33,683 nucleotides of DNA from Chitinophagaceae bacterium (GTDB lineage Bacteria > Bacteroidota > Bacteroidia > Chitinophagales > Chitinophagaceae), in NCBI GenBank assembly GCA_014879545.1, contig JACSRV010000135.1, positions 1-33,683 on the forward strand, written 5' to 3'. The notes beneath the pieces are model-generated. The model was given only the letters and a program-made list of their open reading frames with translations. It had not been told where the DNA came from and searched no databases. Both the position numbers and the translations under genes were made by a program. This document shows positions 1-6,472 of the stretch, piece after piece. Numbering within the stretch: the stretch's first letter is position 1; every line of letters begins with the position of its first letter.

Positions 1-646
1 TGATGAACGGCAACAACGCCACCGACAGCACCTTGTTGATCAGGAACACATTAAACAAATAGTGCTCCGTAATCCCCTCTACCCTGAACGCCCAGCCACT
101 GAACCTGATGGCCGCATACTTGGTCATATAGATCATGCCCGTACCTGTTATGAGCATGATGATGAGCAATGACGGCGGAATGACCCCCGAACTGCGTGGT
201 GTGAAAAAACGCACCACATAATATATGTATGCCCCGCCGGCAAAGGCGAAGAACAGGTTCATGAGGAAGTTGGGCAGGCCCGCGCCTTGCAACTGATCCT
301 TTAACTGCCTGTTGCTGAGTGTGGGGTTCCAGAAGGCGCGCCACAGGTTGATGAAGTAGCGCGTGTCCATGTACCTGATAAGTCCCAGCAGCAGACAAAG
401 GGTGAGCAGCAGGTAGAAATCGGCCGTCTGAGACACCCATATATGCGGCGACTGTATATCGCTGATGACGTATGGACTGGCCACCATCGGGTGGTTCACC
501 AGCATACTATCGGCGGTGTAGCGTGCATACCACTCTACTATGGCACTGTCGCCCAGGTAGCTGATGCCATAGTCGGCGGGGGCACCCTGTGCAAATGCAC
601 CGGACGCTGCCAATACCCATAAGACCATCAGAAAGAGACGCTTCAT
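1..646 (-). CDS. DUF4271 domain membrane protein (partial, 3' end off window)
   Basis: An open frame runs from the ATG at 644-646 leftwards to the window edge without a stop, so the C-terminus is missing. The N-terminus is a signal peptide (MKRLFLMVLWVLAASGAFAQ). After about 65 extracytoplasmic residues comes a hydrophobic segment (ADFYLLLTLCLLLGLIRYMD), then a short conserved-looking stretch (FINLWRAFWNPTLSNRQL) and at least three more membrane spans. This architecture fits the DUF4271 family, a Bacteroidota-specific integral membrane family without a known biochemical role. A perfect -7 promoter element lies nine bases upstream, so it is probably transcribed independently of the gene upstream. 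Family assignment is from the layout and the FWNP/NRQL region, so it is fairly but not fully certain. Confidence 0.75.
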   Translation of the reverse strand, partial: MKRLFLMVLWVLAASGAFAQGAPADYGISYLGDSAIVEWYARYTADSMLVNHPMVASPYVISDIQSPHIWVSQTADFYLLLTLCLLLGLIRYMDTRYFINLWRAFWNPTLSNRQLKDQLQGAGLPNFLMNLFFAFAGGAYIYYVVRFFTPRSSGVIPPSLLIIMLITGTGMIYMTKYAAIRFSGWAFRVEGITEHYLFNVFLINKVLSVALLPFI

Positions 647-655
647 GCCGTGCTG

Positions 656-663
656 CAAAATTA
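656..663 (-). promoter_or_regulatory. -7 promoter element for the DUF4271 gene
   Basis: The minus strand reads TAATTTTG, a perfect match to the Bacteroidota -7 consensus TAnnTTTG, nine bases before the ATG. No good -33 TTG was found at the usual 19-base spacing. Confidence 0.55.
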
Positions 664-739
664 GCCGTAATCTCACAGCACGCAGGTAAAGACAGTGCAA
701 CGGGGCACATATTTATCCACCCTCATGTGTGGATATCAT

Positions 740-1273
740 TTATTGCGGGGTCAGCCCTGCCGAAATACTATCCAGAAAGGCGGTCATATTGGCCTTGTTG
801 TGCTTTTTGCAGGTCTTCATCAGTTTGGGCCGCAGCTTACCGAAGAATCCCAGCGTCTCGCCGCGGTGCTCCTTGCCTATGTGGCCCACTATGGCACCTG
901 CCCAGTAGTTGCGGTAGTCGGTATAGACCAGGTTGTTGCTGCTGTACAGGAACTCCACCAGCTCGTTGGGGCGTTTTTCCAGCACTTTGTAGCAGTCGTC
1001 AAAGAGCATGGTGGCCAGGCCCGCATCGGCATACGTGAGCATGCGCGACACCAGCAACATATAAAAAGGACGGGTAGTGTTGTTGCGGGTCTGCAGACTG
1101 TCGGCAATGCGGGTAGTGAAACTGTCCACCCCCGCCTTGCGCACCTCGTTGTAATAGTCTTTGGCACCTGCATGCACGCCGCGGTGTTGCAGGTACTTGT
1201 TGACGTCGCCGAGGGGTTGCGCGCCGGCATGTGCCGCCCACAGCAGAGATAGGATAAACAGCAGGGTTCTCAT
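740..1273 (-). CDS. secreted protein of unknown function
   Basis: A 177-residue protein with a clear signal peptide (MRTLLFILSLLWAAHAGAQ, cleavage predicted after AQ), so it is exported to the periplasm or beyond. The mature part is predicted mostly helical, with a Tyr/Asn-rich middle (SSNNLVYTDYRNYWAGAIVG) and a lysine-rich stretch near the C-terminus (KLRPKLMKTCKKHNKAN). I do not recognise the family. Its ATG follows the stop of the enoyl-CoA hydratase gene by only nine bases on the same strand, so the two are likely co-transcribed. The functional pairing need not mean anything, because the hydratase is cytoplasmic and this protein is exported. Confidence 0.8.
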   Translation of the reverse strand: MRTLLFILSLLWAAHAGAQPLGDVNKYLQHRGVHAGAKDYYNEVRKAGVDSFTTRIADSLQTRNNTTRPFYMLLVSRMLTYADAGLATMLFDDCYKVLEKRPNELVEFLYSSNNLVYTDYRNYWAGAIVGHIGKEHRGETLGFFGKLRPKLMKTCKKHNKANMTAFLDSISAGLTPQ

Positions 1274-1282
1274 ATAGTTCTA

Positions 1283-2059
1283 TTATTTGCCTTTGAACAC
1301 GGGTTTTCTCTTTTCCAGAAATGCCTGCACCCCTTCTTTAAAGTCGTGCGTGCTGCCGGCAATCACCTGGGTGCGCATCTCCATATCCAGCTGACCTTCT
1401 ATGCTGTGGTTGAAGGTGCTGTTGAGCAGGCGCTTGGTGAGGCCTATGCCACGGGTGGGCATCTGCGCCAGCATGGTGGCCATTTTCTTTGCCTCGGCTT
1501 CAAACACCTCGTCGGGAAATGACTTGTAGATCATGCCCATGGCCACGGCATCGGCGGCCATTACTTTTTCGCCGGTCATCATGAGGGCGGCCGCGCGCTG
1601 CATACCCACCAGACGCGGCAGGAAGTAGGTGCCGCCGCTATCGGGTATGAGGCCTATTTTGCTGAATGCCTGTATGAATGACGCACCGGCCGCGGCCAGT
1701 ACTATGTCGCAGGCCAGGGCTATGTTGGCACCGGCACCGGCCGCTACGCCGTTCACCGCAGCCACAACCGGCTTTTCTACATTGCGTATGCGCAGGATGG
1801 TAGCATTGTAATGCTCTGCCACCAGTCGCTCAAACTCCTCGGGGGTGGGGTTGGTAGCCTCGGCGAGGTCCTGACCCGAACAAAAACCTTTTCCGGCACC
1901 GGTGAGGTAGATGCAGCGTACCTCGTCGTCGTTGGCACAGTCGTCAAGGGCTTCTTGCAGCTCCATGGCCATTTCGCGGTTGAAACTGTTGTATTTATCG
2001 GGGCGGTTGAGCGTGATGTAGCCTACGCCATTCTCTTTATGCAGCAATACGGTACTCAT
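1283..2059 (-). CDS. enoyl-CoA hydratase/isomerase family protein, PaaG-like
   Basis: The 258-residue protein is a full-length crotonase-fold enzyme. It has the N-terminal NRPDKYNSF motif, the CoA/oxyanion-hole segment GKGFCSGQDL (about residues 57-66), the second oxyanion-hole segment NGVAAGAGANIALACD, and IGLIPDSGGTYFLPRLVG. The Asp-Ser-Gly-Gly in that last motif, where hydratases usually have Glu, and the GQDL are typical of PaaG, the 1,2-epoxyphenylacetyl-CoA isomerase of phenylacetate degradation. No other paa genes are in the window, so the substrate is uncertain and a fatty-acid or other acyl-CoA role remains possible. The ATG is supported by a perfect -7 promoter element exactly four bases upstream, predicting a leaderless mRNA. 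Confidence 0.9.
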   Translation of the reverse strand: MSTVLLHKENGVGYITLNRPDKYNSFNREMAMELQEALDDCANDDEVRCIYLTGAGKGFCSGQDLAEATNPTPEEFERLVAEHYNATILRIRNVEKPVVAAVNGVAAGAGANIALACDIVLAAAGASFIQAFSKIGLIPDSGGTYFLPRLVGMQRAAALMMTGEKVMAADAVAMGMIYKSFPDEVFEAEAKKMATMLAQMPTRGIGLTKRLLNSTFNHSIEGQLDMEMRTQVIAGSTHDFKEGVQAFLEKRKPVFKGK

Positions 2060-2063
2060 GTGT

Positions 2064-2071
2064 CAAAGATA
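2064..2071 (-). promoter_or_regulatory. -7 promoter element for the enoyl-CoA hydratase gene
   Basis: The minus strand reads TATCTTTG, a perfect TAnnTTTG, followed by four bases and then the ATG. Transcription would start at or next to the A of the start codon. Confidence 0.6.
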
Positions 2072-2114
2072 CTATTTTGAGAGGAGTGTTTTAGGGGCAG
2101 AAGGCAGGAGCTTT

Positions 2115-2144
2115 CCTAATTCCAAACACCCTAATTCCAAATCT
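2115..2144. repeat. 15-base tandem repeat of TTCCAAA type
   Basis: CCTAATTCCAAACAC is followed directly by CCTAATTCCAAATCT (12 of 15 identical). A related patch (CCTTCCAAATAACAAATCTC and following bases) lies at 2631-2661. From general experience, AATTCCAAATCTCAAA-like low-complexity strings recur between genes in Bacteroidota genomes. Confidence 0.6.
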
Positions 2145-2445
2145 CAATGTTTCAGTTCCTCCTGTTACACTCGCGATAATAACTGATGGTGTTTAGCGCA
2201 AATGAAAACAACCGGTGTTTTCCTACGCAGATTTTTTTATTCTGCGCATTTCTGAGAAACTTCATTGATTATCAATGGTGAGGTGTGAAGTTTTGCTTCT
2301 CACTGCTTCCCAAAACTGCGCATCCCGAATGCTTTCGGGACCCACTATTGCGCGCCGTGAGAAATAATATTAATTCATCATACTTTTATCTTACCCCCGT
2401 TTTCTTCAACTTCTATTCAAGTTACACCGATAAACAAAAACAGGC

Positions 2446-2518
2446 AAAAGAAAGTTTTATGATACTGCGTTTTTGGTAGTGTGATAGAAAAGAATTCCAA
2501 CCGGGCTGCGGCAAAATG
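2446..2518. repeat. intergenic repeat A, copy 1
   Basis: Positions 2446-2491 match 3255-3300 at 44 of 46 bases, and the end segment (2493-2518, containing ACCGGGCTGCGGCAAAATG) matches 3314-3339 at 25 of 26. The second copy has an extra dozen bases between the two blocks. It lies outside recognisable coding sequence. Confidence 0.75.
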
Positions 2519-2562
2519 AATGCGTTCTGAGAACGGTTTCTGTTTTGAGAGACTACGTGAAA

Positions 2563-2628
2563 CACAGGCGTTACAAACGCCACACCGCTGCATACCCGTT
2601 ACAAACGGGTACGAGTGGGTACGAGTGG
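2563..2628. repeat. double-hairpin repeat B, copy 1
   Basis: Positions 2563-2618 match 3198-3253 at 55 of 56 bases. The unit holds two perfect hairpins sharing the same core: GGCGTT-ACA-AACGCC (2567-2581) and CCCGTT-ACA-AACGGG (2595-2609), 13 bases apart. In this copy the terminal GTACGAGTGG is duplicated in tandem (2609-2618 and 2619-2628). The layout is like REP/BIME-type palindromic elements. No transposase is in the window. Confidence 0.75.
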
Positions 2629-2689
2629 GGCCTTCCAAATAACAAATCTCAAAATCCAAAGACTAAAGATGCAACCCAAATTACCCTCA

Positions 2690-3136
2690 CTACCTGACAG
2701 AATGTAATTTTTCGCTTTGTGTACGAAATGAACTTTCATATCGTCCTTCATACGTAATGCTATCTGCTTTGTAAAAGTAATTGATGTTGTCAATGGTAAG
2801 AGATGATGTATTTCTGGCAAATGCCAATCGCGATTCTGCCGTATCATGAAAAATGAATGTATAGGCACCTTTGCCGCGAATTGAATTGCCAACCAGAATA
2901 GTTTTGTTACCCACATACTCTACCATCCAAGTCTCTGAGACATCTGCATAACTATCAACTACCGGATCTGTTACCCGGTAGTAACCAACCATCTTGTATG
3001 TCCCCACCATTTCACGAATGTAATCTTCGGTTGTTTTAGGCGATGCGGGTGTTATCTTTTTATCTTTCCTGCAGGCCGTAGCTTGTAGCAGAAAAAAACA
3101 GGCAACAAATAGCGATAGCTTTCTTAACTTATGCAT
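2690..3136 (-). CDS. putative lipoprotein, twin 1 of a tandem pair
   Basis: A 148-residue protein starting at the ATG at 3134-3136; a further-upstream TTG in frame is less likely. The N-terminus is a lipoprotein signal ending in LLQATAC, followed by a lysine-rich, Pro-containing stalk (RKDKKITPASPKTTEDYI). The mature part (from about residue 50) is predicted beta-rich with repeated Tyr and ends in EKLHSVR; it resembles small lipocalin-like or DUF-type Bacteroidota lipoproteins, but I cannot name the family. The first 50 or so residues are almost the same as in the neighbour at 3350-3796, whereas the rest is strongly diverged although both are exactly 148 residues. Repeat B lies on both sides of this gene. 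Confidence 0.75.
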   Translation of the reverse strand: MHKLRKLSLFVACFFLLQATACRKDKKITPASPKTTEDYIREMVGTYKMVGYYRVTDPVVDSYADVSETWMVEYVGNKTILVGNSIRGKGAYTFIFHDTAESRLAFARNTSSLTIDNINYFYKADSITYEGRYESSFRTQSEKLHSVR

Positions 3137-3163
3137 AAAAGACAATACTACAAGAATGATGCC
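3001..3163. repeat. duplicated 5' segment of the twin lipoprotein genes, copy 1
   Basis: This segment matches 3661-3823 at 150 of 163 positions with no gaps and a constant offset of 660 bases. It covers the first 45 or so codons of each lipoprotein plus about 27 bases upstream of the ATG, so the likely promoter/leader was duplicated too. The rest of the two genes lacks such similarity. Confidence 0.85.
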
Positions 3164-3197
3164 GAACTTGGGAAACGGAATTGTCTTTTTGACGTCG

Positions 3198-3253
3198 CAC
3201 AGGCGTTACAAACGCAACACCGCTGCATACCCGTTACAAACGGGTACGAGTGG
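3198..3253. repeat. double-hairpin repeat B, copy 2
   Basis: This copy matches copy 1 at 55 of 56 bases. Its first hairpin is one pair shorter (GCGTT-ACA-AACGC, 3203-3215) because of the single difference; the second (CCCGTT-ACA-AACGGG, 3230-3244) is perfect. It is directly abutted by repeat A on the right, the opposite order from copy 1. Confidence 0.75.
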
Positions 3254-3254
3254 A

Positions 3255-3339
3255 AAAAGAAAGTTTTATGATACCGCGTTTTTCGTAGTGTGATAGAAAA
3301 AAGTGGGCGGTGGAATTGCAACCGGGCTGCGGCAAAATG
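3255..3339. repeat. intergenic repeat A, copy 2
   Basis: Same orientation as copy 1 (2446-2518), but placed directly after repeat B and ending ten bases before the stop codon of the second lipoprotein gene. It contains about 12 extra bases (near AGTGGGCGGTGG) relative to copy 1. Confidence 0.75.
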
Positions 3340-3349
3340 CCAACGAGTA

Positions 3350-3796
3350 TCACTTAACAGAGTGAAGATTTTCCTCGTAGTAAAGCAAGCTTGTGTTCGT
3401 ATAACCATAATACACAAAACTGTCTTTTAGATAATAATAATACAAATAATCTACCGTCTGGAAGTTGGGTTCTCTGTACAACTGTATTCTTTGGCGGGCA
3501 GTATCATGGTATATAAAAACGAACTGTGAGTACACTCGTGACGGGTTATCAACAGATACAGAAGTACTACTTACTAACTTCACTACCCATGCTTCTTCTT
3601 TCGAGGCACGATAAGCAGTATCAGGATCAGTATAGACATACTCGCCAACCATCTTTCGCGTCCCTACCATTTGACGAATATAGTCCTCGTTGGTTTTAGG
3701 CGATGCGGGTGTTATCTTTTTGTCTTTCCTGCAGGCAGCAGCTTGTAGCAGAAAAAAACCGGCAACAAATAGCGATAGCTTTCTTAACGTATGCAT
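3350..3796 (-). CDS. putative lipoprotein, twin 2 of a tandem pair
   Basis: A 148-residue protein starting at the ATG at 3794-3796. The lipoprotein signal (ending LLQAAAC) and stalk (RKDKKITPASPKTNEDYI) are almost the same as in the neighbouring twin. The mature part is different: it keeps short anchors (MVGT.KMVG, HDTA, ENLHSV) but is otherwise diverged and unusually Tyr-rich (DYLYYYYLKDSFVYYGY). It is probably anchored in the inner or outer membrane, facing the periplasm or the surface. No function is recognised. The pattern of a conserved export/anchor part with a variable mature part points to diversification after a tandem duplication. Confidence 0.75.
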   Translation of the reverse strand: MHTLRKLSLFVAGFFLLQAAACRKDKKITPASPKTNEDYIRQMVGTRKMVGEYVYTDPDTAYRASKEEAWVVKLVSSTSVSVDNPSRVYSQFVFIYHDTARQRIQLYREPNFQTVDYLYYYYLKDSFVYYGYTNTSLLYYEENLHSVK

Positions 3797-3823
3797 AAAA
3801 GACAATATTACAAGAATGATGCC
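3661..3823. repeat. duplicated 5' segment of the twin lipoprotein genes, copy 2
   Basis: Partner of 3001-3163 (13 differences in 163 bases, no gaps). Similarity stops abruptly after GAATGATGCC on the right and decays into the coding region on the left. Confidence 0.85.
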
Positions 3824-3943
3824 ATTATTGATTTTGAGTTTCGGATGCCTCGCGTAACGCCGGGAACAACCGTTTTAGCGAAAGAAAACCCCTGGTTGGA
3901 GAGCAGCTCTTGAAAGAGAAGAACAAATTTTTCGTCTAAAATA

Positions 3944-3973
3944 TTGACTAATAAAATTAAATCGCTTTTTTTG
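3944..3973 (+). promoter_or_regulatory. possible promoter of the RloAB-like unit
   Basis: TTG at 3944-3946 is followed, after exactly 19 bases, by TTTTTTTG at 3966-3973, one mismatch from the TAnnTTTG -7 consensus. This would place the transcript start just after the first in-frame ATG at 3975 and so favours the ATG at 3999 as the true start. Confidence 0.35.
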
Positions 3974-3998
3974 CATGATTTTATCAAAAAACGAGAAT

Positions 3999-5270
3999 AT
4001 GCTGATTAGTTTTAAAATAAGGAATTTCCGTTCTTTTAAAGACGAAGTAATATTCACTTTGGAAGCAGATTCATCTAAGTTGAAATCATCCAATGTCGCG
4101 GAAATTGACTTGCCCAATAATAATTCGATCCGGTTACTGAAACTTGCGATGATATTTGGAGCCAATGCATCGGGAAAAACCAATATAATCAGAGCATTTT
4201 ACGCTTTAATCAGCAGCATTGGAGTTAAACAGGAAGTTGGTGAAAAGGTTAAGATGTATGAACCATTTCTTTTTGACAAATCAAGTTCCAACAGCAATTC
4301 TCTTTTTGAAGTGGACTTTATAGGGCCTAAAAATATTCGACACAATTATAGAGTTTTATTTAATGGCAACTTTATAGAAAGTGAGGAGTTAAATTATTAT
4401 CCTCAGGGACGGGAGGCAAATCTTTTCACCCGAGTATCTTCAGGAATTGAAGATTCAAAAATTGATATTGGCGTTTTAGGAACACAGTTTGGTAAAAAAG
4501 AAATTAAGGTATTTAACAACCAACTTTTGTTATCAAAATTCGGGACAGATGAGCCCATAGAGGAGTTGACTAATATTTTTCTGTATTTTCGGAAATACGA
4601 GGTAATTAATGGGGCAAATGAGGATTACAGAAATTTGATAGAAAAAAGAATTAGCCAGAGTTTTTACAGTGATGAAGACCTCAGGAATAAACTAAATTCA
4701 CTAGTGCGATTCGCCGACACCAAGATTAAGGAAATTCGGATCATAGAAGCGAAAGATGATAATATTAAGTCTTCTAAGAACAGCCCTTATTTGCTTTCAG
4801 GCCTTCATAGTGTGTACGATAATCAGAGATATACCGGTGAAGACCGACAACTATCATTCAAAGAAGAATCGACTGGAACAAGAGTTCTTTTTTCGATGGG
4901 CGGAAAAGTACTATTGACCTTAAAAAATGGTGGGGTTTTGTTTATTGATGAGCTAGACGTTAGCCTCCATCCATTTTTGACTAGGATGCTCGCGTTGATG
5001 TTTCAGTCTGAAAAGCATAATCCTAAACATGCACAATTGGTTTTAACTACCCACGATATGACTTTGTTAGATAGAGACATGGTTAGACGTGACCAAGTTT
5101 GGATAACCGAGAAGAGAGAAGATGGCACTTCTGAAATTTTCTCGCTTCAGGACTTTGAGGGAGTAAGGGAAGAAACACCATTTGATAAGTGGTACTTGGC
5201 TGGGAAATTCGGTGGGCTACCATCTATTAAATCTATTGATTCAATGTTTGACAATGGCCGAACGTCTTAA
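3999..5270 (+). CDS. rloA: AAA/ABC-type ATPase, RloA/AbiLi-like (putative phage defence)
   Basis: A 423-residue ATPase of the AAA15/COG1106 type, the family of RloA and of AbiLi from the lactococcal AbiL system. Seen in the sequence: the N-terminal MLISFKIRNFRSFKDEV typical of SMC/RecF-like ATPases, Walker A GANASGKTN (about residues 54-62), a signature-like EESTGTR near residue 290, Walker B VLFIDELD with the D-loop-like SLHP (about 313-325), and a switch histidine in TTHD (about 351). I chose the ATG at 3999 over 3975 because the family starts with this motif and because of the promoter position. The next gene starts inside its 3' end (17-base overlap), indicating translational coupling. 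Base composition is visibly more AT-rich than the genes around it, suggesting horizontal acquisition. In AbiL both proteins are needed for abortive infection; whether that holds here is inference. Confidence 0.88.
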   Translation: MLISFKIRNFRSFKDEVIFTLEADSSKLKSSNVAEIDLPNNNSIRLLKLAMIFGANASGKTNIIRAFYALISSIGVKQEVGEKVKMYEPFLFDKSSSNSNSLFEVDFIGPKNIRHNYRVLFNGNFIESEELNYYPQGREANLFTRVSSGIEDSKIDIGVLGTQFGKKEIKVFNNQLLLSKFGTDEPIEELTNIFLYFRKYEVINGANEDYRNLIEKRISQSFYSDEDLRNKLNSLVRFADTKIKEIRIIEAKDDNIKSSKNSPYLLSGLHSVYDNQRYTGEDRQLSFKEESTGTRVLFSMGGKVLLTLKNGGVLFIDELDVSLHPFLTRMLALMFQSEKHNPKHAQLVLTTHDMTLLDRDMVRRDQVWITEKREDGTSEIFSLQDFEGVREETPFDKWYLAGKFGGLPSIKSIDSMFDNGRTS

Positions 5271-6333
5271 AAAAACTCTCTTGATTGTTTGCGAGGGTGA
5301 GAACACTGAGCCAAATTATTTTAGTCACTTTCGAGATTTCTTGATTGAGAGGCAATTGGATATTGCTGTCACAATATCACCTCTGCCAAAAGAAGAAAGG
5401 GAGGAGATTAAGCCGGCAAATCCAAATGCAAAAAAAAGGCAGCTGAAAATTCTGGCTAAAAACGTCGAGGACAATTTGCGAAAATTCAGCATCACGGAAG
5501 AGTTTAGTGCTCAGCCTGTTCGGTATGTTAAAGAGGCTCAGCTTGGGCTTGAGGATGGCACCTATGACGAAGTCTGGGCAGTTTTTGATAAGGATGGGCA
5601 CCCTAGGCAAAAAGAGGCTTTTGAACTTGCGGTCAAGACGGTTAATGGTCGGCGAGTAAATATTGCGTTCAATAGCGTCTCATTTGAGGAGTGGATACTT
5701 CTACACTTTGAAAAAATCAATAAATCGTTTAATACTTCTCAATGTAGGCAGGGCGTCGAGTACATAGCATGTGGTCATGGAAACGATGACGCCGATTGTC
5801 ATGGAGACAACTGCATTGGTGGATATATTGTAGAACATAACTTTATTGCAAACTATTCGAAACGTAGTGAGGATCTATATCAGCAAACAGCACGAAATAT
5901 TTCGACAGCTATTACAAATTGCGTTTGGCTCAGAAATTCGATGTCGCCAAATCGAGATAGACCGATTTACGAGATAAATCCTTATTGCACAACTGATAGA
6001 CTCATATTTTCGTTGTTACAATTTCCTAGAGAATTTATTTGGTTTGAGAAAGGTGAAATTATTGAGACGGCAAATCTAAAAATTACTATTGCTGTTGCTG
6101 ACACACTAGTGGCCGTGACAATTTCGAACCGACTTCGAACCAGATTTGTTTTACCTGCAAATTCCTTTTGCTTATTTGACGCGCTTGGAACAGTGGTAAC
6201 ATTTGGGAAAAGAGAAATTGTTGATCAGGATTTAATCGTTGAAAACTTTGATTTGTCTAGCCTCCCTGATAGTGAAATAATATATATCGGGTACCAAGAG
6301 CGAGCAAATTTCTTTCTACTAACGGATCGATAG
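5254..6333 (+). CDS. rloB: RloB/AbiLii-like protein with Cys/His-rich insert and C-terminal extension
   Basis: A 359-residue protein starting at the ATG at 5254 (MAERLKKTLLIVCEGENTEP), 17 bases before the end of the ATPase gene. RloB hallmarks: CEGENTEPNYF with the Toprim-like glutamate E14, an acidic VFDKDGHP (D112, D114), FEEWILLHFEK (about 144-154), and a final NPYCTTDRLIFSLL helix (242-255). RloB-family proteins usually end near here at about 200-250 residues. This one has two additions: a cluster C164, C173, H175, C182, H183, C187 plus H195 directly after the ILLHF helix, which could bind zinc, and about 100 extra residues (257-359) with alternating hydrophobic strands, predicted as a beta domain. 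It probably acts as the nuclease-like or RNA/DNA-acting effector controlled by the ATPase; this is inferred from the family, not shown. Confidence 0.85.
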   Translation: MAERLKKTLLIVCEGENTEPNYFSHFRDFLIERQLDIAVTISPLPKEEREEIKPANPNAKKRQLKILAKNVEDNLRKFSITEEFSAQPVRYVKEAQLGLEDGTYDEVWAVFDKDGHPRQKEAFELAVKTVNGRRVNIAFNSVSFEEWILLHFEKINKSFNTSQCRQGVEYIACGHGNDDADCHGDNCIGGYIVEHNFIANYSKRSEDLYQQTARNISTAITNCVWLRNSMSPNRDRPIYEINPYCTTDRLIFSLLQFPREFIWFEKGEIIETANLKITIAVADTLVAVTISNRLRTRFVLPANSFCLFDALGTVVTFGKREIVDQDLIVENFDLSSLPDSEIIYIGYQERANFFLLTDR

Positions 6334-6404
6334 TTTAATTCTGCTATTCCCCAGCTTGGCTCAGTCTCTGCCTACGTCAAACAGGTGTGAAGTTCTTCTA
6401 AGGT
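6334..6404. other. short spacer right of the RloAB-like unit
   Basis: No gene is seen. It contains AGGTGTGAAGTT at 6383-6394, an exact copy of 2281-2292, so the 12-mer flanks the accessory region. It may be chance or a scar of an insertion. Confidence 0.3.
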
Positions 6405-6442
6405 AAAAAAAACGCGACCACTGCGTTGTGGCAGTGGTCGCG
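6405..6442 (-). terminator. rho-independent terminator of nrdJ
   Basis: A perfect 12-pair stem CGCGACCACTGC / GCAGTGGTCGCG (6413-6424 and 6431-6442) with a six-base loop is followed on the minus strand by eight T (6412-6405). It lies 30 bases after the nrdJ stop codon. Confidence 0.93.
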
Positions 6443-6472
6443 GGCTATGGGGATGATATAGCAGAGTAGTGG

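Larger units (their letters stand above)
2072..2689. other. gene-poor, repeat-rich intergenic stretch
   Basis: No convincing gene is seen in these roughly 620 bases; the short open frames have no recognisable protein features and run through repeats. It contains two near-copies of a 15-base TTCCAAA-type repeat (2115-2144), an inverted repeat GAAAACA/TGTTTTC (2204-2222), a hairpin TCCCGAA-TGCT-TTCGGGA (2323-2340), repeat A (2446-2518), a gapped palindrome GTTCT-G-AGAAC near 2523-2533, repeat B with two hairpins (2563-2628), and another TTCCAAA/AATCTCAAA-type patch (2631-2661). The density of short palindromes suggests accumulated small non-autonomous elements. Confidence 0.65.

Noticed and set aside
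2285-2479. A 64-codon plus-strand open frame in the gene-poor stretch
   Set aside because: It runs through a hairpin and repeat A, has no ribosome binding site or protein features, and its end coincides with repeat sequence.
2446-3339. Repeats A and B as a CRISPR array
   Set aside because: There are only two copies of each unit, with unequal spacing, changed order and a gene between them; no cas genes are in the window.
3875-4183. Open frame on the minus strand overlapping the start of the ATPase gene
   Set aside because: It covers the Walker A region of the ATPase in antisense and has no signal or domain; taken as a shadow.
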